A DNA stretch of 64,000 nt from Sitta carolinensis (taxonomy: Eukaryota; Chordata; Aves; Passeriformes; Sittidae): assembly GCA_032173965.1 (NCBI GenBank), contig CM063288.1, positions 22,228,001 through 22,292,000 of the forward strand, in the 5' to 3' direction. The notes beneath the pieces were generated by a model. The model had not been told where the DNA came from, did not search any database, and saw only the letters and a list, made by a program, of their open reading frames with translations. Of the stretch, positions 22,691 through 36,000 are shown one piece after another (position 1 is the first letter of the stretch; every line of letters starts with the position of its first letter). Both the position numbers and the translations under genes were made by a program.

Positions 22691-25600
22691 CCCTGGCTGG
22701 GCTTTGTTCGTTAGCAGCAGTGCAGTGAATGAAGGTGCTGTGAGCCTCTTGGTGGTTTACAGCATGTGAGGTTTTCGGACTCGTCCATCATTGGGCTTAT
22801 TCTGTTTCAGCAGGTTTCACTGACATCAGTAATGACACAATGAGCTCAGCACTGAATTCTGCTGCAAATCTCTCCTCTAAGGCATTTGTTTTTCCCCAGT
22901 AAACCAGTAAATAAATAAATCTGATACTCTATAGTGATTTAGCTTCTTGAGACACTTCAGCTCAGCAGTGCTGTGTGACTTTCAGAGAAGACCTGGTTTT
23001 GCCTGGTTGCGTGACTGGGTGGGCAGAGGAGAAGCAAGGTCAGTCATCTGTTGAAGGGCTTCACCAGGAAAAGGACGGATTTGGGTTGGACCCAGGCATG
23101 CCCTGGATCTGCAAATCCAATTCAGTGAGAGGTTATTTTGCTTTCCTCTTTATGCTTGTGCATACAGAATGCACTGGACAGCCATGCTGGTTTCAAATAA
23201 TGCTTATGATACTGGGGCAAGGAAAAATGTGGAGATCTTAAGGAAGGATGGGTAGTAATTTCTGTTGTTGTCTATGTCTGTGCAGAGACAACTCGAATTA
23301 ATGGAAACCCCTGGGAGTGTCTGAACACAAAAGTTCACCCACTGAGTATTTAGCCATCTGCTTTCTTTTGGAAGAAATATTCCAGAGAAAGTTGGGAAAA
23401 AGTCATGACTGCTTTAGAGCTAGCATTGTGATATTATTTCCTGAAGATTTATTGCCTTTTGATGGCAGTCTTTCAGCAGAAACTCATGAGTAGTTATGTT
23501 GTGAAGGAATTAGGAACTTTCGTGGCTTGTCTTTAATTTACAAATCAGCAAGAGCATATCTCTCTGAGGTGACATGCGATCTTGAGTAATTTACATTATA
23601 TGACACGGCAACTTTCTCCTGTGTGCAAATTGCCCTCCAGGAACATGACAAAATGTCAGTCACTCACATTAAAATGTTGGCTTATAACACAAAATTTAGA
23701 GCCAACTCAAAAGTTTTTTTGGACTTGTGAGTAGTCCCATTAGAAAAGAAGAGATCCAAAAACTGAATTTGAATCAAACTGGAGTATCGTCTGTAATTTC
23801 AATTTGTTTGCTCATCTTGTCTTTCAATACAACTTACATTTTAAAAGGTCTTTTTGTGTTCAGTATTTCTTTCTTTAGAAACACCCTTTTGCATATTTAA
23901 ATCCTTCCATATGTCTGTGCACATTTAATTTTTGTTACATTTTTCATCTTATTTTATTTTCCTTCAGGATCTGAACAATGTTAAATATACGTATTTGTGC
24001 TGTTTCTCTCTACCCTTATTGCCTAATTAGGAGAATATTTTCCTATTTGTGCCTGGTAATAGGAGATTTCTCAAACAATTCCACAGATCTAGACTTGCTG
24101 TTAGGTTCTGTTTTGGAAGGTGTTATTCTCCTGATGAAAATACAACCATTGTATCAGTTTAATATTCAGTCTAACTCCCTGAATCCAATGTTTATGGCAA
24201 AGGATCAAGTCAATAAGGCTTTATGACTCTGTCACAGTAGAGTCCTTTCCTCATTCAAGGAATAAATCCCAGGCCACACAGAAACCCATTATGTATTCTT
24301 GATATGTAAACCATTCCAGAGTAAAATTTAATAACAGTAATGAAACTAAATCAACGTGACAAATTTCAAATAATGCAGTGGAACATTTTTTTATCCTCCA
24401 GCTGTTAAGACTAACTGAAATGGCAGAATCATGATGTGCAGAGTCCTGCAGAAAAATGCTATGGATTTTGCTGCTGCTTCTGCAACAAGAACCAACCTTT
24501 ATCAAGAAAACATCTGCTGAGTTCCCATTGCAATCACTGGCAGCTGAAACCAGTGCACAGTAAATTATTCTCCCCATTCAATCACCTCTGTGCTTTATTC
24601 CTCTGATACAGCATGCAGTGCACCACCAGTAGTTGTTACAATATTTGTGGTGCATATATGCTTGCTCCTATAAAGATGTAAACAAAAACAGGCAAAAGTC
24701 TGTATCCATAAGGTTTCTGTTTCCTACCCCTTGCATATGTTTAAAATGAGATAAAAATTAAATTTAAGGAGTGTCAGTCTCATTTTAATTGCAAAGATAG
24801 TCTGCCTCATATTCTATGGCAAGAAAGATCATCTTGATAATAAATAAACAAATATTTTTTGGCACATATCTGATTAATTCAAATCAGTGCATAGTTTGGA
24901 CCTGGTCTAGTTTTTGGTAAGTCCCTTCTTGTCTACTGTTGGCAATTTTCTGAAAGCTGTAGATCTCCATCGGTGTATGCTACTGGAGAGTGAGCTAACA
25001 AAGGCTATGTTAACTAACAAATCATGCTCCCAGAGCCGTGGAGGTTGCTGACATGATGGATGGTGCTGCATTGTCAGGTAGGGCCCTGCTTAGCCGCACT
25101 TCAGGGGCTCCTGAGACGTTGGAAGGCCTTGTGCATTGGTTCCATGTCAGGACTTCCTATAAAGTCAAGCGAATCCCAGTATGAAAGGCCCAAGAAAAAG
25201 CCAATTAAAGCACACCCTTCCCCCTGTGCAGTCAGATAGCTGCTTCACATCACACCTGGCTGCTACTGCAGAGGGCTGGTACACGTGGCTGGGTTTGCTC
25301 CACCTGTGGGAGTGTGGAGAAACCAGATCCTCTGAAAATAAAGCAGTCATGGTATATGTAATGATCTAGTAAGGAAATAAATAAATATATAAGGGGGTTG
25401 TGGTGGGGATTTCATCCACATGTCCACCCCATGCCCGTCATTCTGGCAGCTCTTTGTCCTCTGGAGAGGGACTGGAGGAGGCAAGAGCCACCTGTGACTG
25501 GATGACTTAGGCACCCGGTGCTGGTGGATCTGCAGCTGTGGGAAGAGGACACATGGCTTACGTGCTCTTAGAAGGGTGACAAAAGTCTGTTCCTTCCTTG

Positions 25601-25717
25601 AGGGGAAGTGGGGAAGGTGGACCTGCCTCAGGGAGAGTTGTGCATGTGCACCACACTGTTCCCCTTGTGCATTTACCCTTCCTGTTTACACATTACTCCC
25701 ATTTGCACGACAGTTCA

Positions 25718-25733
25718 AATAAAAACGAATAAA
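25718..25733 (+). other. Tandem AATAAA polyadenylation-like signals
   Basis: AATAAA occurs at 25718-25723 and again at 25728-25733. A T/G-rich stretch (tggtagtgtttttaat) follows within about 20 bases, which is the layout of a vertebrate cleavage and polyadenylation site. AATAAA is common by chance in AT-rich DNA and no upstream exon is recognised, so this is a weak candidate 3' end for a rightward transcript. Confidence 0.25.
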
Positions 25734-26322
25734 AACAACTGATATCCTGGTAGTGTTTTTAATATATATGTCCTGCAGCTGTAAAGGGATATTCCCTACT
25801 TATATGATTCAGTATTTATTAATTACTTGATGTACTTTCACTTCTGTGGAGCCTTCAGCCTGTTGTGCTTGCAGAGCTATTTATATTCTGTCTTGCCTTG
25901 GGACTCCTTTAAGAAGAGTTGGTATTCAACCTTTCTGAAGAAAAGTCTTTAAGCTCTGGAAGCAGGCAATAAAAACTAGAATGCACACAACACAACAAAT
26001 AATACCAGTTGCACCAAGTCCTATTAATTATTTTTAAATGTCCTTCAGCTCAATTACAGAGGAAGCTATTGGCCTTTTGGCTTAGAATAAAAGCAGAGAA
26101 GCTGCATGATGGGCTGTTGTAACCCTTCCCCTGTGCCCTGATGGGAATGGAGAACAGGCTTGTGTTCACTGCCCTCACTGCGTACATAAGGTCATTGTAT
26201 CAGAAAATAGCCAGTTGAGCTGCTAGTTCCAAGACCTGTCATGCCATGATTATGAATTTTGTTGTTAATTTTCCTTTTAAGATTGACATTAATCTCCTTA
26301 TTTCATTACACACACAACACAA

Positions 26323-26345
26323 TTTTTTTTTGTTTTTTTTTTGTG

Positions 26346-26370
<25 letters not shown>
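26323..26370 (+). repeat. Poly(T)-rich tract, 48 bases with three G interruptions
   Basis: A T-rich run with G at 26332, 26343 and 26345, ending in 25 uninterrupted T (26346-26370). It is a mononucleotide-type simple repeat with no adjoining retrocopy recognised. Confidence 0.95.
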
Positions 26371-26376
<6 letters not shown>

Positions 26377-29300
26377 AAGGAAGAATTAAAATACACCCAA
26401 ACCATCTACCCAGTTCACAGAAATGTTAAGCAATGGACCCAAATGCGACAGGATGGGAATCTGCTGTCTCTGGGATTTCACAAGGGGATCAGGAGTCACG
26501 TGTAGTCACAATGGTATGTTTTCTCATAGAACTAGTGAGTCATTGCAACCAAAATGATTTCAGGGAAGGGTCATAGTTTCAAAATTATTTGATTTAGAAA
26601 GTAGTGGGAATTTTTTTTAATTTCTGAAGGACTTGTGTCAACATTTTCTTAATGGAAAACAAAAATTGTTTGAAGTCCCATTTTGCTTTGAAACTCAGGC
26701 TAACTCAATATAAGCTTAAATATCCAAAAAGGAAATATTAGTATTTTGAAATTAGTAAGGACATGTTTGATTCCCTGTCACATTTTATTTTCAATTTTGT
26801 GAATTTTGATATCTCATATTTTTTAACATGAGGAAGGCTTTCTTGATTTGTTAATGGTTACACAGAATCTGAGAAACATTAATTTGAAGCAAACATTCAG
26901 AATGTTATTAACCTGACTGTACTTTGAGTGAGGTCTCCTATGACTGACTACAAAGTAACAGACATTTGTTATTCACATTGTTTGCCTCTTTCCTGTGTTG
27001 GCTCTGAGATAGCCCATGTCTCATGCACGCAATGTTACCCATCCCTCAATGACATTTTGGAAAAAATGAATTCTCAGTGTATCTTTTTGGAGAGTTCTGA
27101 ACATCCTGGACTTGTTACAGTATCTCTTGGTTAGCTGAAGCTGAGAAGATGCTGTTCAGCTCTCTTGCTTTCACTAGATAAGCATCTATTTTGGAAGGTG
27201 AAACAGGCAGTAGCTGGTATAATGTATGCCGAGTAGAAGGTAGTCTAAGAAAAGGGTGGGTTTAACTGTCTAGAAACACATATAAATCTTAAAAATATGT
27301 TTAAAATGAGAAAAAATTGCACATATTATGTGCCAGTGTTCTCAGTCTAACCTGGCAATTTTTAATATTCTACTTCTCTGCTTGCTTGTAACTGGTATTC
27401 ACTCCAACTTGTATTGCAGTGCCAGTATAATGCAAAATAAGCTGTGTGCAGGTACGGTGACCTCACTGGTAACTGGTGTTCTGGCTGAAGTGTAACACGC
27501 TCTCGTGAGCCAGGCAGTATCAAATTTCACTGTATATTTTGCAATCCTTTTTATAGCCCATCACTTTGGTTTTACTAATCTTATTTCAATTTCCATGCCA
27601 TAAATCCACAGGAAGGTGGGCCTGTGTTTTCAGGAGGTTGTCCAGGAGCTTTCCCATGCCGCAGGAACCACCAAACCTCTGACCCAGTCATGGCACACTT
27701 GTTGTGGGGGCTGTGTGTGACTGTGGCTTGTGACCAGGACAAAACTCTCCCTAAGTCCCACAGACAGCTTAAACTGCAGGGTATTTAATTCCATTCTGGA
27801 CAAGCTTCATTTAAATTTTGATTTCCAAAGATGTAGAACGACCAAAGTGTGTTGGGTGCAAGAGGCCATGACATCCCTACCTTGTCAGGGATCACAGAAA
27901 GTCCATCACAGGAAGGACCGTGCCCAGAAGTAAATGTGCTCAAGCATTCCTCTAGCTGTGAGCTATGAGGCCAGCAAAACCAGGCATTGATTCCTGGACT
28001 CACCCAGCCCTGTTCTATAGAACGTCTAGGTTTGTCTTTAAAATTAATTTACTAACTACCAAGACGTGTTTTATAATTTGCAGTTAAAACTGTGCCAGCT
28101 AGAACTTTCATTTATTTACATTTTGCATAACACTGAATGTGAATAAAAAGGTTAAGAAGATCCTCATTATAGGAATTATATGTATAGCTCGTTCTATTAA
28201 TTTCCTCACAAGTATAAGGTAAGAATCACCCTCTTGTGAAGCTATGACTAAGAGGACTCATTTGTTGCCATGTCTGAGCTGCTTTGCAGATATCATAGCA
28301 AACCAGAATAATTTAGCAGGCTCTGATAATATTCAGACTTTTCTTCAAAGACCTTCTCTAGAGAAAATCAGGATTTCTGACTATACATACTCATGTTTGA
28401 AAAATCCAGACGAATAGTTTTTGAAAACCCAAAATGTTATTTTTGTTATAATATTCATTAAAGAATGGCTTGAGGGTTTTTTGATGATTATACTGTTATT
28501 AATCTTTGAACTTTTAGGTGGCTTTATTGTTCTCTAACCAACTGAGCTTATAATTCTATTGCTATATTTGTGGTTGGCCAGGCATGACACATTCTACCAC
28601 ACTAGCCTACAATTTTTTTTCATTCTCTTATTAATGGTCTAGTGATTTTTCTTTTTTTAAATAACAGGAATCCTATAACATATTGTCATTGACTCTTAAA
28701 GTACAGAGGAGAATTAGTATGTGGTGGTAAAGTTCCAGCCTCTTGCAAAGACAGGAATATGAAATAATGAAGGAAACTAGTGTTTCTTACTGACAGTCTT
28801 CTAAAATAAAGAGTTAAATAATTGTTAAAAACATAAAGAAAAGTGAATGAATTTGTGGCTAGCATTTAAATATGCTTGCCTAAGGAATGATTATATGAAG
28901 TTTAATGTAATTATATTAATAATAACAAATGTTTTTATTATAGCCATGATGACAGTACACATTCTGAAATGGGCTGAACTTCTCAAGAATTTTCTTTTGT
29001 GACTTTCACTTTAGAGAACACTGGCGCTAGTGTACCAGTCAAATTTGCAGCAGTGACAATGCAGCTGGACATTTTCAACATCAGTGTAAATTCCTGTGTC
29101 TCTGATAACCTGTTTTTAGGTGCTCATGGAATTGCAGGGTTCTGCAGTCGCACAGAACCCCCTAGAGGCTGCTGAACAGATTATCACGGGTGGTGGATGC
29201 TTAAAAATTCAGTTGCTTCCAATTGTCGTAAGAATTTAACATCCTGTTTTTGTCTTTCTACAGCCTCGGTTCTCTCAGTAGTTCCTAAGCTGCATTCCTG

Positions 29301-30162
29301 CATGTTTTTAACAGGATGCAACTGCCATTTCCTTATTTTGAATGGCTATTTTTATTAGATTACAATTACTTTATGTTATGATTGATTGAAGGCTAAAACT
29401 TAGCTATTCATTTGATGTTCATATCATCAAAAATATTTCTTTGAAGTTAGAATTCTTCTAAAAACAGTATTTCCCCTCAGTTTTGAACACAGTTTGCTAA
29501 ATTAATGAACAGCCGTTGTAGTAGAGAAGAGTGCTGTGTTCTGTTTATGCACAATCTGTATTGCTTCACATGAATTGAGCTCATGTTAGAAAGGGATGAA
29601 ATCACTTGAAATTGTGTAAAAAAATTTGCTATGTTAAAAAGACATGCTTGCTTTAAAGACTACATAATGCATTGTATGCACACCTCATTTATTACTCCAT
29701 GGTTTCCTGCTGCTGTAAAACTGCTGTCAAGACAGATCATGCTAGCAAAAATTTTCTCAATTTCTTGGTAAAGCTAAATGAAATAAAATATAAAGTTTGT
29801 GATACATTAAATCACAAATATAAATATATTCTTTACAGCCAGCTGTTATGTCTAAATGTGCACATTTTAAAATGGAAACATTTATCCAACATGCTGATTA
29901 GCAATTTCAGTTCTGAAAAGCCTGATTACATTTAAGATGCAAAAGATTAAAATGACTAAACAGATAATGTTAATAGTTCATCTTCCTTGATGTGTTTATA
30001 TGTTTAAAATCATAAAGTTACACCAGAACTTCTCGCATAGTAAACTCACCCGAAATTGTGTGGCTGTAATGTCTCTCACTGCAAGTTTTAATCTCTTATG
30101 GCCACAGTTTGAAGGAAAGCTTCTGGCTGAGAATGCCTGTCTGTGTTTCTTTTATGATATTA

Positions 30163-30178
30163 ACACACACACACACAC
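30163..30178 (+). repeat. (AC)8 microsatellite
   Basis: Eight uninterrupted AC dinucleotides in AT-rich single-copy sequence. Confidence 0.95.
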
Positions 30179-32049
30179 ATCCACATCTAATTTATGCTAC
30201 AAAACTACATAATAAATGGTTGTACTAAAAATGCCTGAAAAGAATAATGAAGAATAATCTTAATTACTAGTAGAACTCTAACTCCTGTAGAAGTTCATAT
30301 TTGCTGTTAATAATTCATTATTCAACTATTCTTCTGTTCTGTGAATACAATTAATTAAAAGAAAACACAAAGCCTGGGTTTACACTTTTTCTAATCCAAT
30401 CCTGGTTACAGCTTAATTCTTTCTTTTTTGTTATCTATTTCTTATATATTTGAACATGCAAATGCGGAGGTAAAAATATTGCTAGCCTTTTTTTATACAT
30501 TGGCAATCGGTGGTTCAAAAGTTCATGCAATACCATATGTCCTAAGAATATTTATCTAAATCTAAAATAATATGGAACTGTCAAATAGGATCCTACATGG
30601 TAACAAATGATGGAATGCAGGGGAACTCTTAGATTTAGCCTTTTCTTTTTTGTCCTACAAGCTAATGCAATAAGACCAATAATAAAAAGGTTGTGTAGTA
30701 GGCCAAAAGTCTGTGACAGATAAAAAAGAAATGTTGGAAACCGATGAAGCTTTTGCACAATTAGATTTTTTGAGGCAGTGCTGTAAGGATTGTCCAGGGC
30801 CTGTTCAGTTCTGATTGATGGTAAAATCATAACTACATCATATTAGCTGTAGAGTTCACTGACAGGTTACTGCAGATTAATATTGCTACTGCTGCTCACT
30901 TACCATCAAACTGGTGGAAATATGAATTGAGCTGCTCCTACAACAAACCCTGCATATTAAGAGGTAGGGTGTTTTACTGAACCATCTCCATTCTGTCCTT
31001 AGGGAAGGGGATGTGAACAACATTTATCTCCCAGGTATGCAGATATATAGTAACATAATAATTAGTTTTTCCAGGGGATTTTGATGATGTTGACCACTTA
31101 GCAGTCATGAACAATTAGTGTTGCTTTGAGGTTTAGTTTGTGATTAAAATGATAGTTGCAAACTATAATGAATAGTATTTTTCAGTAATTGAAATTTTTA
31201 ATCTCAAGCAAAAAGTAACGGCATATAGTTGATACATGCTTGTTGGGGAGGATGAAGTAGGAGATATTTTTAGGGCCCAAGCTGAGGGAGATGCTGCATC
31301 CCTTCAGTCCTGGCTGAAGAGACAAGGCTGGGATGAACTGGAAGTCAGCCCTAGGTGCCTGGCTCTGTCTGTGAAACCCAGGGCTGTTCATCCCCAGTTG
31401 CCATGGCAGAGGCAATATTCTGTGGGTTTGAAGTCACAAAGAGCCCTCTGGTTTTTGTTTCTTTATTTGTTGATACTGGGACTTTATTCTGCAGGATCTC
31501 CTCTCATCTGGCACCACTGACACCCTCCAAATACCAACTGATATCTATTGTCTGCCTCTAAGGCCTTGAGAGATGAAATCCTTTTCCTTGGAGGTAAACC
31601 CAAATTTGGCCATTTCCTCTGCACACCCTGTAGGTATTTTCTTCCCTTTCCCATTGGCAATGATTGTGTTAAGTACTGCTTTTCACCATTTCAGATGTGA
31701 CAAAAGCACACTGACATCCCCTGGTAGGCACCTCTCACCTGCTCCCATGCCAGCTGCTCTGCATGCCTAAACCCCTCTGTTTCTTTCCTCCTGGGCCAAC
31801 ACCCTATCAGAATGCTTTTGGCTAGTGCAAAAAGATGCATCTCCATAAAACCAAAAAGTTTAAAAAGTCCACTTGGTTCTGCAAAAGAGCAGCTAGAGGA
31901 AAGGTATTGCTGGTGGGTAGTTGCAGAGGAAGCAAAGTACCTATTGTGGAGCTGGCAGCCATGGAAAACATTGGGCCCCAATTGCCCAAAGCAGTATTTA
32001 TTTCTGTCCCCTGCTTTGAGCTTTGAACTTCGCTTCTGCCCCTGTCTCC

Positions 32050-32155
32050 TTTCTCAGCTCCTCTGCCTCAGTTTTACCATCTGCAAAATGAGAGTAATGC
32101 TGCCAGGAACACGGCGAGAAGCAATTCGTTAGTGCTTTCTGGGATTCGGAACAGG
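32050..32155 (+). mobile_element. MIR/CORE-SINE-like remnant
   Basis: The + strand carries ctctgcctcagttttaccat followed by ctgcaaaatgagagtaatg. This matches the hallmark MIR segment in which a cctcagtttcc motif precedes a ctgtaaaatgg motif. About 50 bases later, ttagtgctttctgggattc aligns with the terminal gtgctttgagat part of the same family. The tRNA-related head is not recognisable. MIR-type SINEs spread before the amniote radiation, so this is a fossil; a few such copies are known to act as regulatory sequence. Ends are approximate. Confidence 0.6.
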
Positions 32156-32443
32156 AAATGTACCACCAAAGTGCACAGGTTTACAAAAACAGTTCCCCAA
32201 GTGTAACGTAATAGCATTTGTGATTTTAAAAATGTAGGCACAAATCTTAACTGCAAATCTCAACTGACTTAAATGTATTTTTTGTCAAGGAGACATTGTG
32301 GTTTTTTTTATGATAGCTACACTGTGATTCATGAGTCAACATGCTATACAAATACCAGAAGGCATAAGTGAATTATAGACATTTCTCAGGAGTGGCACAG
32401 CAGTTCTCCATTACCCAATTCAGTTAAAATATCCTATTTATCA

Positions 32444-32446
<3 letters not shown>

Positions 32447-32481
<35 letters not shown>
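32447..32481 (+). repeat. Poly(T) tract, 35 bases
   Basis: An uninterrupted run of 35 T. It is the longest pure homopolymer in the window and has no recognisable retrocopy beside it. Confidence 0.95.
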
Positions 32482-32484
<3 letters not shown>

Positions 32485-32982
32485 GGATAAATTCTGTAGT
32501 TTTTAGTTAAGTGAAAAATCTGTGTGAGGGAACGTGCTCTTTGGCTGGAAATGAGTTTGGATAAGAATTGCAGCTTATGTTATAAAAACAATTTAAGAAA
32601 ATGATATATAATAGTCTCACCATAAATTATACATCTTCAGTGGCATTTAATAGCCTGTCATTTCTATCAGTTGCACATTTATTTTATAAGACACCTAGAT
32701 TCTTGCAGCTACGTGTTTTTGGATATTATTTCCTCTTAACACAAATAACATTTAAATTAAAGTGTACCAGTCTTTTAGAAAAGTTTTGAATATGTTTGTC
32801 TGAGGGCATAGGAGGTTGGCACATTTTTGATGAGGCACTGTTCATTGAAAAATACCTATCCATCAATATGGAAAATGTTTTGTGGGTATGCAAAATCTTT
32901 CAGTGAAAAAAGCCAGGTTCAGAACAGAATTGCTTCTTCAGTCCAAAAATAAGCCAGTGTGAGACCAGGAGCTGGCATATCT

Positions 32983-33061
32983 ACCTGTCACATGTGGAAG
33001 ACCCAGGTTCAAGTCCCTCCAGGAATTTGAACCTGTGCTTTCTGCATTCTGGTGGGTGCCC
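32983..33061. repeat. Imperfect palindromic repeat with tRNA-like B box
   Basis: The left arm (about 32983-33018) reads acctgtcacatgtggaag followed by acccaggttcaagtccct. The right arm (about 33023-33061) is its imperfect inverse, containing aatttgaacctgtgc and ggtgggtgccct. The centre is only a few bases long. GGTTCAAGTCC in the left arm matches the RNA polymerase III B-box/T-arm pattern, but no full cloverleaf or A box is present, so this is not a tRNA gene. From memory the arrangement resembles an old palindromic family common in turtle and crocodile DNA. I cannot name the family. Confidence 0.5.
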
Positions 33062-33065
33062 TGGG

Positions 33066-36000
33066 AATTGGCAGGGTTAGACCGTGTGTCAATGGATTTA
33101 AAAAAAAGTCAGACTATTTTGCTATTTTGCTTTTCTTTCCAGGGCAACATGAGGATTTTTTTTGAAATTTGAAATTTTCCAGGACTGATAAAGCTGTTTC
33201 TTTGAAATCACTTCTCTGCAGTCCATGTTTTCAAAAGTTTTTAGGAGACTGGATAAGCAGAGTCTCTTACAAGTTAAATACATCACAGGGACAAATTTAT
33301 CCATGACATAAACTTGTTGACTTCCAAGTTGGTCTTATTAGCAGCAGGATTGAATTTGGCCAGTAGACAGTATTTATGCAATAAAGAGCAACATATTTAG
33401 CAAGGAGAGGATCAGATGTTCATGTGGGGACAGGGGGGAGGAGGACATATGGGGGTGAGCTGTAGAGAAGCAAGGGGAAGGCAGAAAGGAAAAGGTCATA
33501 GCGTGAAAGGGTGCTGTGAATTCCAAAAGTGTCTAATTAGGTTTCTGGCTGTGGAATTTGCCTTTGCCCCAAGCCAAGAAGCCCAGCTGTTTTACAACAG
33601 GGCTTTTGCCTCCTAGCAATGACTGCAGACAATGTGTGACCTAAACTGCAAGTGTATTTATAAGGACAACTTCCTTCGCTCTTCTCAACAAATTCCATAA
33701 AATATGTTCAAATGTTATTTAGAAGGTTGCATAACTGTTTCAGTTTTTTATGCACTTTTCTGGCTTTTGTTGGGTATCTAAATACAATTTGGAAAAGTCC
33801 TAAAAAGAGGGGAATGACTTTCATTAAAGGCACTCTTCTGAACTTGTAGTCTATTGCATTATTTTAAAAAAGTGTCAGTCTTCAAAATTAAATGTTTGAT
33901 GGAATATTAAATTTGATGAATCATTGCCAGTTTCCATGTTTGTTAGCTTTTATATACCACATTAAAGCATTCATTAATGTCACACAACACTGCTTTGATT
34001 GAGTCCTAAAAGGTTAATGACTTGATACAGGCTGGTATTCTGAGCTTTACTGTTTGCAGGCGGGTTGTGGTGAATGCAAAGTGCTTTGAAATTCTAACAA
34101 AGAGAAATCTTTCATTTTTCTCTGTTTTAAGTCCAGAAAGTGTTCTCAACTGATCTGCATGTGCTAGACGAACCAGAATTAGCACCATTAAACTACAATA
34201 ATTTTTTGCTTTCTTTTTTTTTTCCTTACAGGACTTAAATTTAACAGTAAAAAGTTTCATATTCATCCGACTCCTCAGAGAAGAGTGGAGTAAGATACAT
34301 ACAGACTCCATGTTTGCTGTCCATCTTCTCTCATGGGTATCTTTAAGCTGCCTTATCAGTTGATTTGTGAGGCTGCAGCTACATTTTCCCCATTTTGAAA
34401 GTGATGAGCCAGTCCAGAATTATTCCCTACTCTTAGATATGCCAAATATTTTACAAATTATCAGAAGATTTCAAAAAACAAGTTATTATAGTGTAGCTGC
34501 TGTGGACACATCCTTGAGGTTACACTTTGAACAAGTCAGAATGAAGGTTGGGGATACAATTAATATTTTGCCCGGTGCCCTCTTGGCAATGGCCAAGGTG
34601 GGTAGCCTGGTCAAGTACAGGCATTTAAAAGCATTGCCTTTATGTCACCTGAAAAATCCTTGGGTGAATGGCCAATATTGGCAGCACAAAGAAGGAAATA
34701 ACATTTCCAAAGTCTGTCGTTCTAACTGCACTGTGTCCAGATTTCATGAAATTTGAACTCTCCTGAGATGGAAATAAGCTTCTTGACAAAGTCATGTGTG
34801 AAGTTAATTTTGTTTTAAGATGGTATTGAGGTTCTGCTCTGAGGGGAGTTGTTAGTAAAACAAATGACTCTAACTGTTTTAGTATGGAAGACAAATCAAA
34901 GCATTTCCATGAAGTAACAGGGGTGACCAGCTGTAACTTAACCATTTCCTGAGCAAATACAAGCTGCTCTATTGGATGGGGGATAGTTCCCATGTTAGCC
35001 ATTGTATGGAGAAAAATAAAAGTTCATATAAAAGAGCCCACCAAGGGTTATATGGCTGCAATTGTTTCCAAACTGAAACAACTTAGTATCTGTTTATGAT
35101 TGTCAGTATCATGTTATATTGTTCTTGTAGAATCCATAAAACATAAAAGTCTGCAGTATTGCCTCTAAACACCCAGCGGCTGCAGCCAGGAGACTTCAGA
35201 GCCAATGTGTTTAAACAGAGGGAGGATAAAAAGCAAAAGTTAATAAAAAGTGGACCTTGATTTTATTTATAATTGAAATGTAATTTTGATGAGGTGCTTC
35301 ATTTGAACATAGAAGAGCAAAAAGCCAAGCCGAAGCTGATGAGATTAAGATACTTAAACTTGCATCCTTTAAATCTTTCTTTCTTTCTTTTATTCAAGCA
35401 CTGGAGATGAGAAGAAAGAAGCAATAAATCTGAATTCCAGCTTTTTCACCATGGCTCATGTTTCCACAGTTCAGAATGGTGCCCATTAGTTTTCTGAGCC
35501 ACTCAGATGTACAGCATGCTATCATATTAGCACCACTTAAATGAGAATATTCATTTGCATTTTCACAGTTACTTCCTTTGCATTGTGCATGGCAAGTGAT
35601 GCAGAAAACAAGTGGGCAAAGATGTGATTCTCTACACAACAAAACTATCCCTTGGAAGAAGCTACAAAACAATTCAGTGTCTTAAGAGACAGGGATTTTG
35701 TCACTCAATACAAATATAAACTATTCTCTTTTTTTCAGATAATGCCAAAATATTTTTGCTAATGAAGTCATGTTTGAAAAACAATGCATACTTGGACTTG
35801 AAAGCAAGCTGATGGAAAGAGAGAACATTCATTTCTTGGCAAATCAGATGTATTTTCAAGCACTGTCATACTAGCTAACTACAGTGGCTCTTTATTTTCT
35901 GATTTTAGCAGTTCCAGATTTCTCTATGCTATTTCTGGCAGTCCAAACATTTAGGTTTAAACGCATTTAGTATAAGATACAGACAATCTGCTCACAAGGT

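Larger units (their letters stand above)
22691..32049. other. Single-copy AT-rich DNA, no gene recognised
   Basis: More than 9 kb without recognisable exons, apart from the simple repeats listed separately and a possible polyadenylation signal pair at 25718-25733. A moderately GC-rich stretch at 25020-25700 precedes that pair. A minus-strand donor-like GATG followed by GTAAGTGAG lies at about 30904-30896 with a plausible acceptor some 50 bases before it. The enclosed sequence is too short to judge. The rest looks like intron or intergenic DNA. Confidence 0.5.

Noticed and set aside
34367..35002. Overlapping 129-codon (+) and 120-codon (minus) frames
   Set aside because: Mutually overlapping on opposite strands without splice support or known domains; consistent with chance.
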